DNA from: Maridesulfovibrio ferrireducens
GTDB lineage: Bacteria; Desulfobacterota; Desulfovibrionia; Desulfovibrionales; Desulfovibrionaceae
Length of the DNA: 64,000 bases
Reading direction: 5' to 3'
NCBI RefSeq assembly: GCF_016342405.1
Contig: NZ_JAEINN010000009.1
Span: 1 to 64,000, forward strand
Within the stretch, counting starts at the first letter, position 1, and the number at the start of each line of letters is the position of its first letter. Positions 36,296-45,196 of this stretch are shown here, piece by piece. The notes under the pieces were generated by a model. It worked only from the letters and a program-made list of their open reading frames with translations. It was not told the origin of the DNA and searched no databases. The translations under genes were made by a program, and so were the position numbers.

Positions 36296-36859
36296 ATGCA
36301 AAAGATACGAACATTTATTGCACATCCCGTTCCCGAAGAATGGAAAAATAAGTTTTTAGAAAGTGCTGAAACGTTAAATCAAAACTTGCAGTCCAAAATA
36401 GCATGGGTAAAACCTGAAAACATACATTTCACCTTGAAATTTATCGGAGAGATATCAGAAGAGTCTGTTCCACAAATAGATTCCGCGCTAAAAGAAATTC
36501 CATTTAAACCATTTGAAATAAGTGCCGGTCCGGCCGGATTTTTTCCTGACCCGCTAAATCCGCGCATTATCTGGATTGGTTTAACGAATGGTTCCAAAGA
36601 AATCTGTGACAATGCCATCACAATAGACAATAAGCTTGCAGAACTTGGCTTCGAAAAGAATACCAAGCCCTATCACGCTCATCTAACGCTGGGCAGAGTA
36701 AAAAAACGGGCAAAAGATAATTGGGCGGATCTTGCGGAAAGAATCAGCCGAATCCCCCTTCCTACATGCACTGTAACCGAATTTGCCTTGTACCAAAGCA
36801 CACTGATGCCTTCAGGCCCAATCTATACAAAACTTAAGGCATACAAAGGGCGCGACTAA
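36296..36859 (+). CDS. thpR: RNA 2',3'-cyclic phosphodiesterase
   Basis: A 187-residue 2H phosphoesterase. The two HxTx motifs are HFTLKFIGE near residue 43 and HAHLTLGRV near 128, about 85 residues apart, as in ThpR/LigT. It opens 2',3'-cyclic phosphates of RNA fragments; the older name 2'-5' RNA ligase is inherited. It lies downstream of the porin gene and is convergent with degP. Confidence 0.93.
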   Translation: MQKIRTFIAHPVPEEWKNKFLESAETLNQNLQSKIAWVKPENIHFTLKFIGEISEESVPQIDSALKEIPFKPFEISAGPAGFFPDPLNPRIIWIGLTNGSKEICDNAITIDNKLAELGFEKNTKPYHAHLTLGRVKKRAKDNWADLAERISRIPLPTCTVTEFALYQSTLMPSGPIYTKLKAYKGRD

Positions 36860-36875
36860 GATCCATATACAAGGG

Positions 36876-38240
36876 CTACGAATTCAATTTTACGTGATAG
36901 TAATTTCTACCACGCTGAACTTTCATCAGAACATTTCCGTTAAGTCGATAGCGCAGGAAAGAATCAAGAAAATCCTGCTGTGTATTAATGCGCCTATTCC
37001 CTATCTGATGAATTTTATCTCCGGGCTTGAGACCGAGCTTTGCGGCAGGACTATTCTTTTTAACCGCTGAAACCAGCAGCCCGTATCCGCGGCTGTCTTT
37101 TCCTGTAGCAATGCCCCACTTCGACCAGACAAAGTTTGTAACCTGTTGCGGAGCAAGGGTATCAGGGCGAACTTTGACCTTTACTTTCTTACCTCTATGC
37201 AAAACGTCCAGAACAACATCATCACTGTGAGTCTGTGCACGAAGCAAAGCTACGTAACTATCCTTATCTTCGACTTCTATACCATTCACGGTCAAAATAA
37301 CATCACCGGGAGCAAGGCCTGATTTTTCAGCAGGCATACCGCGGTAAACCTCACTGACAAGCAGTCCGGAAACACGGGGCAGTCCGAAATAGCTGGCTGA
37401 ACTCTGATCTAAATCCTGCCCACTGAGTCCCAGCCAGACAGGGGAAACTTTACCGGAAGCAAGCAGCTCCTTAACAACCCGTTTTGCCCTGTTAATGGGG
37501 ATGGCAAAACCAATACCTTCAGCTCGGGCCTGCATGGCAGTATTAATGCCGATTAATTCCCCCATGATATTTAACAGAGGACCGCCGCTGTTGCCCGGAT
37601 TAATCGCGGCATCGGTCTGAATAAAATCTGTGAACGCGCCGTCTTCGGACTTCACTGTCCGTTTAAGAGCAGAAACAACCCCGGTCGTAACGGTATGCGT
37701 ATAGCCGAAGGGATTACCGATTGCGATGACTGTTTCCCCTATGTAGATATCAGAGGAATCCCCCATCTCAACCTGCGGCAAGCCTTCCGCGCCTTTTATT
37801 TTCAGAACAGCCAGATCAAAATCAGCATCAGAACCGATGATTTCAGCTTCAAATTCATCGCCGTTAATCATCCTGACTTTTATATCGCTTCCGCCCGCAA
37901 TCACATGAGCATTAGTAAGCACAAACCCTTTCTGTCCATTAATAATCACGCCGGATCCGGTGCTTAAAGAACGGAACTTACGAGTCTGCCCGCCGACCCC
38001 TCCTTCAAAAAACATATCAAAAGAATCGTTTTTAAAAAACTGAGCAAATGGAGAAACGCCCCGTTCAACGATGCGTGTAACAGTTATATTCACAACCGCA
38101 GGTGACGTTTTTTGCACAGCGCGGACAACAGGCGTTACCCGCAGATTTTCACTGCGGGCATCACCTGCCGACAAAACTGAAATAACGACAGCAACTATGG
38201 CAAAAAAAGTAAACGGTATTTTTCTATACACAGGATTCAT
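36876..38240 (-). CDS. degP: periplasmic Do-family serine protease (DegP/HtrA)
   Basis: A 454-residue exported protease. A signal peptide covers about residues 1-30. The catalytic triad is H112 (LTNAHV), D142 (FDLAVL) and S218 (GNSGGPL). Two PDZ domains follow at about 260-350 and 360-450 (GLLVSEVYRGMPAEKSGL and GLLVSAVKKNSPAAKLGL). It degrades or refolds misfolded periplasmic proteins. It starts twelve bases downstream of htpX on the minus strand, a two-gene envelope quality-control unit. Confidence 0.93.
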   Translation of the reverse strand: MNPVYRKIPFTFFAIVAVVISVLSAGDARSENLRVTPVVRAVQKTSPAVVNITVTRIVERGVSPFAQFFKNDSFDMFFEGGVGGQTRKFRSLSTGSGVIINGQKGFVLTNAHVIAGGSDIKVRMINGDEFEAEIIGSDADFDLAVLKIKGAEGLPQVEMGDSSDIYIGETVIAIGNPFGYTHTVTTGVVSALKRTVKSEDGAFTDFIQTDAAINPGNSGGPLLNIMGELIGINTAMQARAEGIGFAIPINRAKRVVKELLASGKVSPVWLGLSGQDLDQSSASYFGLPRVSGLLVSEVYRGMPAEKSGLAPGDVILTVNGIEVEDKDSYVALLRAQTHSDDVVLDVLHRGKKVKVKVRPDTLAPQQVTNFVWSKWGIATGKDSRGYGLLVSAVKKNSPAAKLGLKPGDKIHQIGNRRINTQQDFLDSFLRYRLNGNVLMKVQRGRNYYHVKLNS

Positions 38241-38252
38241 ATCTTTTTTGAA

Positions 38253-39104
38253 TTAAAGATTACGGGACATATCCATCAATCTGGAAATACGGTCTTCAGT
38301 AGAAGGATGCGTGCTGAACCACTTAGCCATACTCGCGCCACTGAACGGATTGATAATAAACATGTTTTCAGTAGCAGGATTAGCATCCATAGGAATATTA
38401 CGGGCAGTTGCATCAAGCTTGTATAAAGCGGAAGCCAGTGCCTTGGGATCACGAGAAATTCTGGCACCGGTGGCATCCGCCAGATATTCTCTGGAACGCG
38501 AAATAGCCATTTGAATAACAGACGCGGCAATAGGTGCGATAATGGCAAGCGCAATAGCTGCCACTGGACTTGGTCCATCATCATCTTCACTGCCGCCGAA
38601 ACCGAAAAGAGTGGCCCACTGCAACATATTCGCAATCATCATGATTGCTCCTGCAAGCACTGCCGCAACCGACTGAATTAAAATATCGTGATTTGCGATA
38701 TGCCCTATTTCATGAGCGATAACACCACGCAACTCTTCCGGTGTAAGGATACGCATGATGCCACTGGTAACCGCAACCACGGCATTTTCAGGGTTTCTGC
38801 CTGTTGCGAAAGCGTTGGGTGAATCCTGATCAACGACATAAAGTCTGGGTGCGGGGATACCCGCATTGGCGGAAAGCTCTTCAACCATGGCAAAAACCTG
38901 CGGAGCATCATTTCTGGAAAGCTGTCTTGCTTTATACATTGAAAGCACAATCTTATCTGAATACCAATAGCTACCCACATTCATAAACATGGCTAACCCG
39001 AAAGCCAGAATCAGCCCGGTCCGGCCTCCCATCATGCCACCTAAAAAAAGAATAATTGCTGTAAGCGCAGCAAGAAGAAAAAAAGTTTTAATTTGACTGG
39101 TCAT
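38253..39104 (-). CDS. htpX: membrane zinc metalloprotease HtpX
   Basis: A 283-residue M48 protease. Two N-terminal membrane helices (about 5-25, 30-50) are followed by the zinc motif HEIGHIANHD near residue 130, two more membrane segments, and the third ligand region REYLADATGARIS near 205. ATG at 39104 follows GGAGGG with nine-base spacing; the longer frame to 39158 lacks this. It degrades damaged inner-membrane proteins and is co-directional with degP, twelve bases apart. Confidence 0.95.
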   Translation of the reverse strand: MTSQIKTFFLLAALTAIILFLGGMMGGRTGLILAFGLAMFMNVGSYWYSDKIVLSMYKARQLSRNDAPQVFAMVEELSANAGIPAPRLYVVDQDSPNAFATGRNPENAVVAVTSGIMRILTPEELRGVIAHEIGHIANHDILIQSVAAVLAGAIMMIANMLQWATLFGFGGSEDDDGPSPVAAIALAIIAPIAASVIQMAISRSREYLADATGARISRDPKALASALYKLDATARNIPMDANPATENMFIINPFSGASMAKWFSTHPSTEDRISRLMDMSRNL

Positions 39105-39189
39105 GTAAGAGAACCCTCCGATAATTATCGAATAAATATTATGAAAAAACGAAGCCAATGCGGCTTCTCCTATTAATTTTCTAACAACA

Positions 39190-39216
39190 AAGACCGCGTT
39201 AAATAAACGCGGTCTT
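39190..39216 (-). terminator. terminator of the Cache-PAS kinase
   Basis: AAGACCGCGTT (39190-39200) pairs with AACGCGGTCTT (39206-39216), perfect eleven-base stem. The minus-strand tail is only partly U-rich. Confidence 0.7.
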
Positions 39217-39267
39217 CAAAAGATATTTATTAATATCAAACCGTCAAGAGTGGAGAAGCGATCAATA

Positions 39268-41586
39268 TTATACTTCTACAATATCTAAAGGCAGACTGAT
39301 AATAAAAGCTGTCCCCTGTCCCGCGGCACTTGTACAGCTGATTGAGCCGCCGAGACGGCTGGTCACAAGATTATAAACAATGCTCATGCCAAGCCCGGTG
39401 CCGCCTTTTCCTCTACGGGTGGTAAAAAATGGCTCAAAAATTTTAGAAACGCTTTCTTCGGGCATGCCGTTACCATCGTCACTATACTGAAGCACAAGAG
39501 AATCCTCAGTCACTTCAGCTCTTATGGATATACTTCCAGCCTCTACTCCTTCAAATCCATGAAGCAACGAATTAATTATCAGATTTGAAAAAATCTGCAT
39601 AAACGCGCCGGGCCACGTATTAAGAACAAGATCGTCAGGACAGGTCACATTTATTTTGTGCTGAGTCCTCTTATATTTTGAGCGAAGACTGAGCAAAATC
39701 TCATCAAGATACTCATGCAAATTAATTTTGCGCTTTTGCCCGGAAGTCTGGTCAACAGCCACCTGCTTGAAATTACCGATCAACTCCGCAGCCCTGTGTA
39801 GGTTAAGCATACTGGACTTTGTAGCTTCTTGAGCAATTGATACAAATTTATCCAGATCTGATTTACGCAGTTCTCCATTTTTAACTTTCTCAACAAGAGC
39901 GTTCAGCTTTTCTTCCATATAACTGATGCTTGTTACGCTGATACCTATAGGCGTGTTAATTTCATGAGCAACTCCTGCCACAAGATCACCGAGAGCCGCC
40001 ATTTTTTCAGATTGAATCAACTGAGTTTGAGCACTCTCAAGACGCTCAACAGATTCGCGCAGCTCCTTGGTCCTGTCTTCAACTTTCTGCTCAAGCTCTG
40101 CATTTAAATCCTTCAACTGGTCCTGAACCATTTTGAGCTCGGTGATATCGCGTCCTTCCGCAATAAGAAAAAGCATTTCTCCGTTGGCCCCGAAGGCCGG
40201 TTTAAGTGAAAAATCAATGTATCTGGCTTCTCCTTCTTCTGAATGCGTCGCTATCTGACGACGAATAGTCTGCCCATCCGCTGCACGCCTGACGCCATCC
40301 TTTAACATTGGAATCAAAGCCTTTGGCTCCTGCCACCATGGACCTTCCCAGAAAGGTTTGCCAAGAACATCCGAAACCGACACATTTCTAATGAGTAGTG
40401 CGGCATTGTTGACTTCGAGAAGAGTTCCATCAACTGAAAGAACTCCCATAAAATGCAATGATTGATCAAAGACGCCCTTAAACATTGCTTCACTTATAGC
40501 AAGTTGTTCTTGAACTTCCTTCAAGGCTGTAACGTCATGTCCTTCCAGGATCATAAAGCGCACTTCCCCGACAGAATCGGATACAGGCGTAATAGAGAAA
40601 TCAATAAAAAATTGATTCCCCTCACTATCATAATGTATGACAACATCTTTACAAACTTCCCCAAGAGAAGCTTTCTGAATTAAAGTTTTCAAGTTAAGTT
40701 GAACGTCAGAAGAATAACTCCACCACGGTGTTTCCCAGCAATACTCTCCCAATACATCTTCAGCTTCAATTTCTGCAAGGTCTAAAGCTGTCTGGTTTAC
40801 CCTTTGCAAAATGCCATCAGAACTAAGCACACACATCAATTGGAAACTGTTATCAAAAACTCCTCTGAAAAGAGCTTCACTATCTTGAATTTGTTCGCCC
40901 GCCCTTCTGCTTTGATTTATTGAATACACCGACAGTAAGCTAATCACAGCAAGGACAGCCAGAGTCAACAAAACAAGTTCTCTGTTTCGAGCTTCTGCTT
41001 CCTCCTCAACATCTTTCAGGTAAAGGCCTGTTCCTACTATCCATCCCCACGGCTCGAATCTTTTTACATACGAAAGCTTTGGAGCCTCCGTTCCCAATTT
41101 GTCTTTCCATTGCCAATAATAAGTAATATAATTTTCGCCTGTTTTTTCAGTTGCATTCTTCATATCTTGAAAAAGATGGTTACCCCTGAGATCCACAAAA
41201 TCGGTTAAATCTTTACCTTCAAGATCCGGCCTGTATGGGTGCATAACCATTTGCATATCAACATTTGTAATCCAAAAATAATCTTTATCTTCAGGCCCAA
41301 AATGTAAAGAATGCAATAAATCTGATCCTTTTTTCCTGGCCTCTTCAGCAGTAAGCAAACCTTCTCTTTCCTGAGTGCGAATGTGCTCCAGCAAACTTAT
41401 TGCGACTTGCGTCATATGCTTTAAAGAAGCCTTCTTCTGAGAAACCATCGCTTCTTTCACGGCGGGCATATGCACAACAAACAAAACAAAAGTAAACAAC
41501 AGGAGAGAGGCAACTGTGGGAATTGCAATCCTGAGCCATACAGGGATTCCGCCCCCTGATGATGCACTATTTTTAAAAATCCCCAT
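39268..41586 (-). CDS. Cache-PAS-PAS sensor histidine kinase
   Basis: A 772-residue sensor. N-terminal membrane helix (about 15-38), periplasmic single-Cache domain (about 50-205) with DYFWITNVDMQMVMHPY, the typical Cache_2 text, then a helix near 215-235. Two cytoplasmic PAS domains (about 240-365, 370-490) carry near-identical texts (FRGVFDNS and FKGVFDQS) and both contain GEYCWETPWW/GKPFWEGPWW motifs. A coiled coil precedes the HisKA (AGVAHEINTP) and HATPase (GTGLGMSIVY). No receiver is attached. ATG at 41586 follows GGAGGG; the TTG frame to 41601 overlaps that site. Confidence 0.9.
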   Translation of the reverse strand: MGIFKNSASSGGGIPVWLRIAIPTVASLLLFTFVLFVVHMPAVKEAMVSQKKASLKHMTQVAISLLEHIRTQEREGLLTAEEARKKGSDLLHSLHFGPEDKDYFWITNVDMQMVMHPYRPDLEGKDLTDFVDLRGNHLFQDMKNATEKTGENYITYYWQWKDKLGTEAPKLSYVKRFEPWGWIVGTGLYLKDVEEEAEARNRELVLLTLAVLAVISLLSVYSINQSRRAGEQIQDSEALFRGVFDNSFQLMCVLSSDGILQRVNQTALDLAEIEAEDVLGEYCWETPWWSYSSDVQLNLKTLIQKASLGEVCKDVVIHYDSEGNQFFIDFSITPVSDSVGEVRFMILEGHDVTALKEVQEQLAISEAMFKGVFDQSLHFMGVLSVDGTLLEVNNAALLIRNVSVSDVLGKPFWEGPWWQEPKALIPMLKDGVRRAADGQTIRRQIATHSEEGEARYIDFSLKPAFGANGEMLFLIAEGRDITELKMVQDQLKDLNAELEQKVEDRTKELRESVERLESAQTQLIQSEKMAALGDLVAGVAHEINTPIGISVTSISYMEEKLNALVEKVKNGELRKSDLDKFVSIAQEATKSSMLNLHRAAELIGNFKQVAVDQTSGQKRKINLHEYLDEILLSLRSKYKRTQHKINVTCPDDLVLNTWPGAFMQIFSNLIINSLLHGFEGVEAGSISIRAEVTEDSLVLQYSDDGNGMPEESVSKIFEPFFTTRRGKGGTGLGMSIVYNLVTSRLGGSISCTSAAGQGTAFIISLPLDIVEV

Positions 41587-41873
41587 CACGCCCTCCAGCA
41601 AAGATATGTAGACGAAATTTAAACCGATAATAGAACTCTACACTATATTCACGTTCTTAGACAAGCTACATAGCGCAATCAAACAAACACAACCCCTTTT
41701 CATTTACGCACAAGTCATATTAAGTAAGTTACGTATAATATTAACTAGATATATGACATCTGTAGCCAATGCTTTAAAATCATTTAAGGATGACATCCGT
41801 TATAAAAAATGATAAAAAAATCAACTTGTATTAAATTAAATTTTATACTTTTCACACTATATTCGGAGCAGCA

Positions 41874-44543
41874 ATGCCAGATTCTCAGCCCTCAACAAAT
41901 GAAATAGGTGTCGTAACCGGATTAACAGGACAAGCTTACGCTGAGTCCGAATCAGGTTCGCGCGCTCTTGAACCTGGAAGCCCGATATTTGAAGGAGAGG
42001 ATCTGATCACCGGCCCTGCCGGGAATGTCGAAGTAAGATTTATCGACGATACGCTTTTATCGCAGGGTGCCAATTCCCGCATCACTCTTGATGACTACAT
42101 ATATGATACAAGCGACAGTTCTGCTTCCGAACTACTACTTCAAATCACCGAAGGCACATTCCGCGTAGTCACAGGTAAAATTGCCGAACAAAATCCTGAA
42201 AGATTTCAAGTAGGATCTCCGCTTGCCACCATCGGCATTCGCGGCACCATTACGGTTCATGAGGTTATTGCCGGAGGCGCTGAAAAACACGGGGTTGAAG
42301 AAATTCACAGCGGTAAGGCGCTTATTATTCAAAGTAATATCACAGGCGGAATACGCCAAATCGCACAGCCGCAAGGAATAGTAGAAATTTCCGCATCCGG
42401 CGCTCTTGGCTTAGTACGCCCTCTTTCTATGCAAGAATTACGTGAATTCCGCGAAATAGCCCCCGCCAACATCCGACAGGAGCAGGAAATCCTTGAACAG
42501 CAAGAAGAGGACGAAGACACTCCAGACGATGACCAGCAGGATGAAGGTGAAGGACAGGACGGCGACGCTCTTCCGGAAGATGTCACCCCCGGAGGCGGAG
42601 AGCCAGAGGGAGGCGAAGGTGGTCTGCAAGGAACTAATGGATTATTACCGGGACAAGGAATTGAGCCGATAGTAAGAGGACTTCCACACGGCGGAGAACC
42701 ACACGAAAGACCCGGACCCGACGGTCTTATACGCCTTGGGCCTCCAAAAGATCTGCCGGAAGACCCAAAAGACGACCCAATAGAAAAACCTAAACCCACC
42801 ACAGGTGGAGATGACAACGACAACACTCCCGACAATTCAAATTCCGGCACCATCACCGGAGATGATAACGCTAACACCCTCACAGGAACTTCCAACACAG
42901 ACATTATCTTAGGACTTGGCGCAGATGACGAACTTTATGGAATGGATGGCGCAGATTCCCTCTACGGTGGAACCGGAGAAGACCTGCTTCGCGGAGACCT
43001 TGGAAATGACTATCTGGATGGTGGGACCTCCGGTCACGATGTAGACTTCGCCTCATATTCAAGCGCCACAGCTTCTGTCACTGTAAATCTAGCCAACCAT
43101 ACTGCTACAGGCGCTGACGGAAATGATATTCTGGTTAATATCGAAGGTGTCATCGGGTCCAATTTTGATGACATACTGACCGGAGACGACGGCGACAATA
43201 GATTTGAAGGGTTACTTGGAAATGACGTTATTGATGGAGGCGGTGGCTCCAACTGGGTGCAATATGAAACACTTAGTAATGACTACAACTTGACCGTAAA
43301 CCTCGCTGATAAGATTGCAATCATAATGAAACCTGATGAAAGTGAGCAATATAATTCGTCTTTGAACAACATCGAAAATGTTCTCGGGTCCAAACACGCG
43401 GATAACATTACTGGTTCAGATGACGAAAATACCCTTTATGGTAACAGCGGCGATGATATTATTCACGGGCTGAACGGAGACGATACAATCTTCGGTCAAG
43501 GCGGGAACGATTTTCTCTTTGGCGAAAACGGGGATAACTCTATTGATGGCGGGGATGGATTCGATACGGTTTCTTATGCCCATTCAACAACCGACGTCAC
43601 AATAAATGCAGTAACAGGAGTTGCCACTCATTGCGGAGGAACGGACACAATCGCGCACATTGAAAGTTTCATTGGATCTGACCACAATGACGAGTTTATA
43701 GGAAGCACGAGAAGCGAACATTTCTTCGGTGGAAAGGGAGACAACGTAATTGACGGCGGAGGCGGAGACGGTATTGATACTGTTTCTTTTGCCGGATCTA
43801 CTTCAGGGGTAACATTCACAGTCGCTGCAGGAGATATATATGACGTCACCCACAGCGACGGTATAGACACTCTCTCAAACATCGAAGGTTTCACCGGAAC
43901 AGCTAAAGCCGACAACATCACGGGTAGTGAAGGAGATGAAATCTTCAATGGTAGTATGGGCAGCGATGTTTATGACGGAGGTGGCGGTAGCGGTCATGAT
44001 ATACTGAGCTATGCTTCGCTCAACAAAATCATGACCATTAATATGACAGCTGACGGCACAGGAAACGCTAATGATAATGGCTCGCAGACTTTCACAGATA
44101 ATTTCTCCAATATAAATCATGTTATCGGAACAGCAAACGGTGACACCTTCAATGGTCTGACTTGTTCCGGGTCTGAAACATTCCAAAGTGGCAAAGGAAT
44201 TGACACCATTAATCTCGATAATATCGCAGTATCGGAACTTGAATATACGTCTATTGCAAGTTCCGGCGAGAATAATTACGATCAAATCCAAAACTTCAAA
44301 AGCGGACAAGACTATTTTAAATTCAGTGGTGATTTTGACCCTTCTGCCAAAGGTGATCACTTAACTACCATTATATCTTCTTACGATGGGACTAACGGTT
44401 CATTCGGTGACGCAAACGCCCACTTTATTTTTGACGAAGAATGTAAGAAACTCTGGTATGATTCAAACGGTGATGAAGCCGGAGGAAATACGTTAATTGC
44501 AGATCTTGATACGAATGTAACTATTGATGACATTCACTTCTAA
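41874..44543 (+). CDS. secreted FecR-domain RTX (hemolysin-type calcium-binding) protein
   Basis: A very acidic 889-residue protein with no N-terminal signal peptide. Residues about 40-150 are a FecR domain (ITGPAGNVEVRFIDDT, FQVGSPLATIGIRGT). Residues 200-320 are a Pro/Glu/Asp/Gly-rich linker. From 330 to 830 come hemolysin-type repeats of GGxGxD form (GDDELYGMDGADSLYGGTG near 355) alternating with beta units (TVNLANHTATG, FVGSDHNDEF-like). The C-terminus (DLDTNVTIDDIHF) suits a type I secretion signal. Secretion would need an ABC/TolC system, which is not in the window. GGAGC lies before the ATG. Confidence 0.88.
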   Translation: MPDSQPSTNEIGVVTGLTGQAYAESESGSRALEPGSPIFEGEDLITGPAGNVEVRFIDDTLLSQGANSRITLDDYIYDTSDSSASELLLQITEGTFRVVTGKIAEQNPERFQVGSPLATIGIRGTITVHEVIAGGAEKHGVEEIHSGKALIIQSNITGGIRQIAQPQGIVEISASGALGLVRPLSMQELREFREIAPANIRQEQEILEQQEEDEDTPDDDQQDEGEGQDGDALPEDVTPGGGEPEGGEGGLQGTNGLLPGQGIEPIVRGLPHGGEPHERPGPDGLIRLGPPKDLPEDPKDDPIEKPKPTTGGDDNDNTPDNSNSGTITGDDNANTLTGTSNTDIILGLGADDELYGMDGADSLYGGTGEDLLRGDLGNDYLDGGTSGHDVDFASYSSATASVTVNLANHTATGADGNDILVNIEGVIGSNFDDILTGDDGDNRFEGLLGNDVIDGGGGSNWVQYETLSNDYNLTVNLADKIAIIMKPDESEQYNSSLNNIENVLGSKHADNITGSDDENTLYGNSGDDIIHGLNGDDTIFGQGGNDFLFGENGDNSIDGGDGFDTVSYAHSTTDVTINAVTGVATHCGGTDTIAHIESFIGSDHNDEFIGSTRSEHFFGGKGDNVIDGGGGDGIDTVSFAGSTSGVTFTVAAGDIYDVTHSDGIDTLSNIEGFTGTAKADNITGSEGDEIFNGSMGSDVYDGGGGSGHDILSYASLNKIMTINMTADGTGNANDNGSQTFTDNFSNINHVIGTANGDTFNGLTCSGSETFQSGKGIDTINLDNIAVSELEYTSIASSGENNYDQIQNFKSGQDYFKFSGDFDPSAKGDHLTTIISSYDGTNGSFGDANAHFIFDEECKKLWYDSNGDEAGGNTLIADLDTNVTIDDIHF

Positions 44544-44560
44544 CGACTTTCAACAAGAGA

Positions 44561-44590
44561 AGCCCCCTCAGACCAAAATCTGAGGGGGCT
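44561..44590 (+). terminator. strong terminator of the FecR-RTX gene
   Basis: AGCCCCCTCAGA (44561-44572) and TCTGAGGGGGCT (44579-44590), perfect twelve-base stem followed by TTT. It also lies 24 bases after the convergent small gene and could serve it. Confidence 0.85.
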
Positions 44591-44614
44591 TTAAAATGCT
44601 ATCTACCGAAATTT

Positions 44615-44863
44615 CTAATCAAAACCTTCATCCATATATTGGCTTTCTATCATATTCTCATAATTAATAATTTCAGACTTAATATTTCTAAGCTCAATCA
44701 AGACACTTCTCTGTCTGTCAATGGCCCCATCAAGTCGATTTCTCAAATTAACTTCTTCGATCTTAAAAGCTTTAAGCCTGTCGGCATGCCATGTCGTAAT
44801 CATATTGTTGATAATCAGCGCCAGAATCATAAACCCGCCTGAAAGAACGAGAAATATTATCAT
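44615..44863 (-). CDS. small membrane-anchored coiled-coil protein (second of a pair)
   Basis: Not recognised. An 82-residue protein with one N-terminal membrane helix (about 1-22) and a C-terminal region of heptad-like charge pattern (about 30-72, LRNRLDGAIDRQRSV). The ATG overlaps the TGA of the upstream small gene (ATGA), so the two are translationally coupled. It resembles the upstream protein in length and layout but not closely in sequence. No enzyme motif is visible. Confidence 0.6.
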   Translation of the reverse strand: MIIFLVLSGGFMILALIINNMITTWHADRLKAFKIEEVNLRNRLDGAIDRQRSVLIELRNIKSEIINYENMIESQYMDEGFD

Positions 44864-45105
44864 TTACTGCCACCGATATTTTTTAACTCGCTCTTCAAAT
44901 CTTCAAGCTTCTCACTCTCCAGAGCTATGTCTTCGTTTATCTGCCGCGTTCCGATTACGAGTCTCTTCACCCGGAATTCGACCTGATCACGAAAATTATC
45001 AAGCTGCATCTTGCGTCTGGCAATATCCCCACTGACATTCATGTAGCGGGCATAAATAATCATAAAGATTATGAATCCTAAAACAAGTGCAGAAATTAAA
45101 TACAT
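44860..45105 (-). CDS. small membrane-anchored coiled-coil protein (first of a pair)
   Basis: Not recognised. An 81-residue protein with an N-terminal membrane helix (about 2-20) followed by a coiled coil (about 28-75, RKMQLDNFRDQVEFRVKRL then ESEKLEDLKSEL). The topology is that of FtsB/FtsL- or phage-shock-like anchors, but no specific match is apparent. It is 92 bases downstream of the pseudo-receiver TPR gene and overlaps the next small gene by four bases. Confidence 0.6.
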   Translation of the reverse strand: MYLISALVLGFIIFMIIYARYMNVSGDIARRKMQLDNFRDQVEFRVKRLVIGTRQINEDIALESEKLEDLKSELKNIGGSK

Positions 45106-45196
45106 CTATAATTACCCCTGACACCGACTCAAGTATTTCAGCTAGAATCAGTAATTATTGATTTATTTTTTAACAAAACCGCCCAGATAATTAAAC

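Noticed and set aside
42329-42904. A 191-codon antisense frame rich in Ser and Pro
   Set aside because: It is the reverse of the repetitive acidic linker of the FecR-RTX gene; composition is low-complexity.
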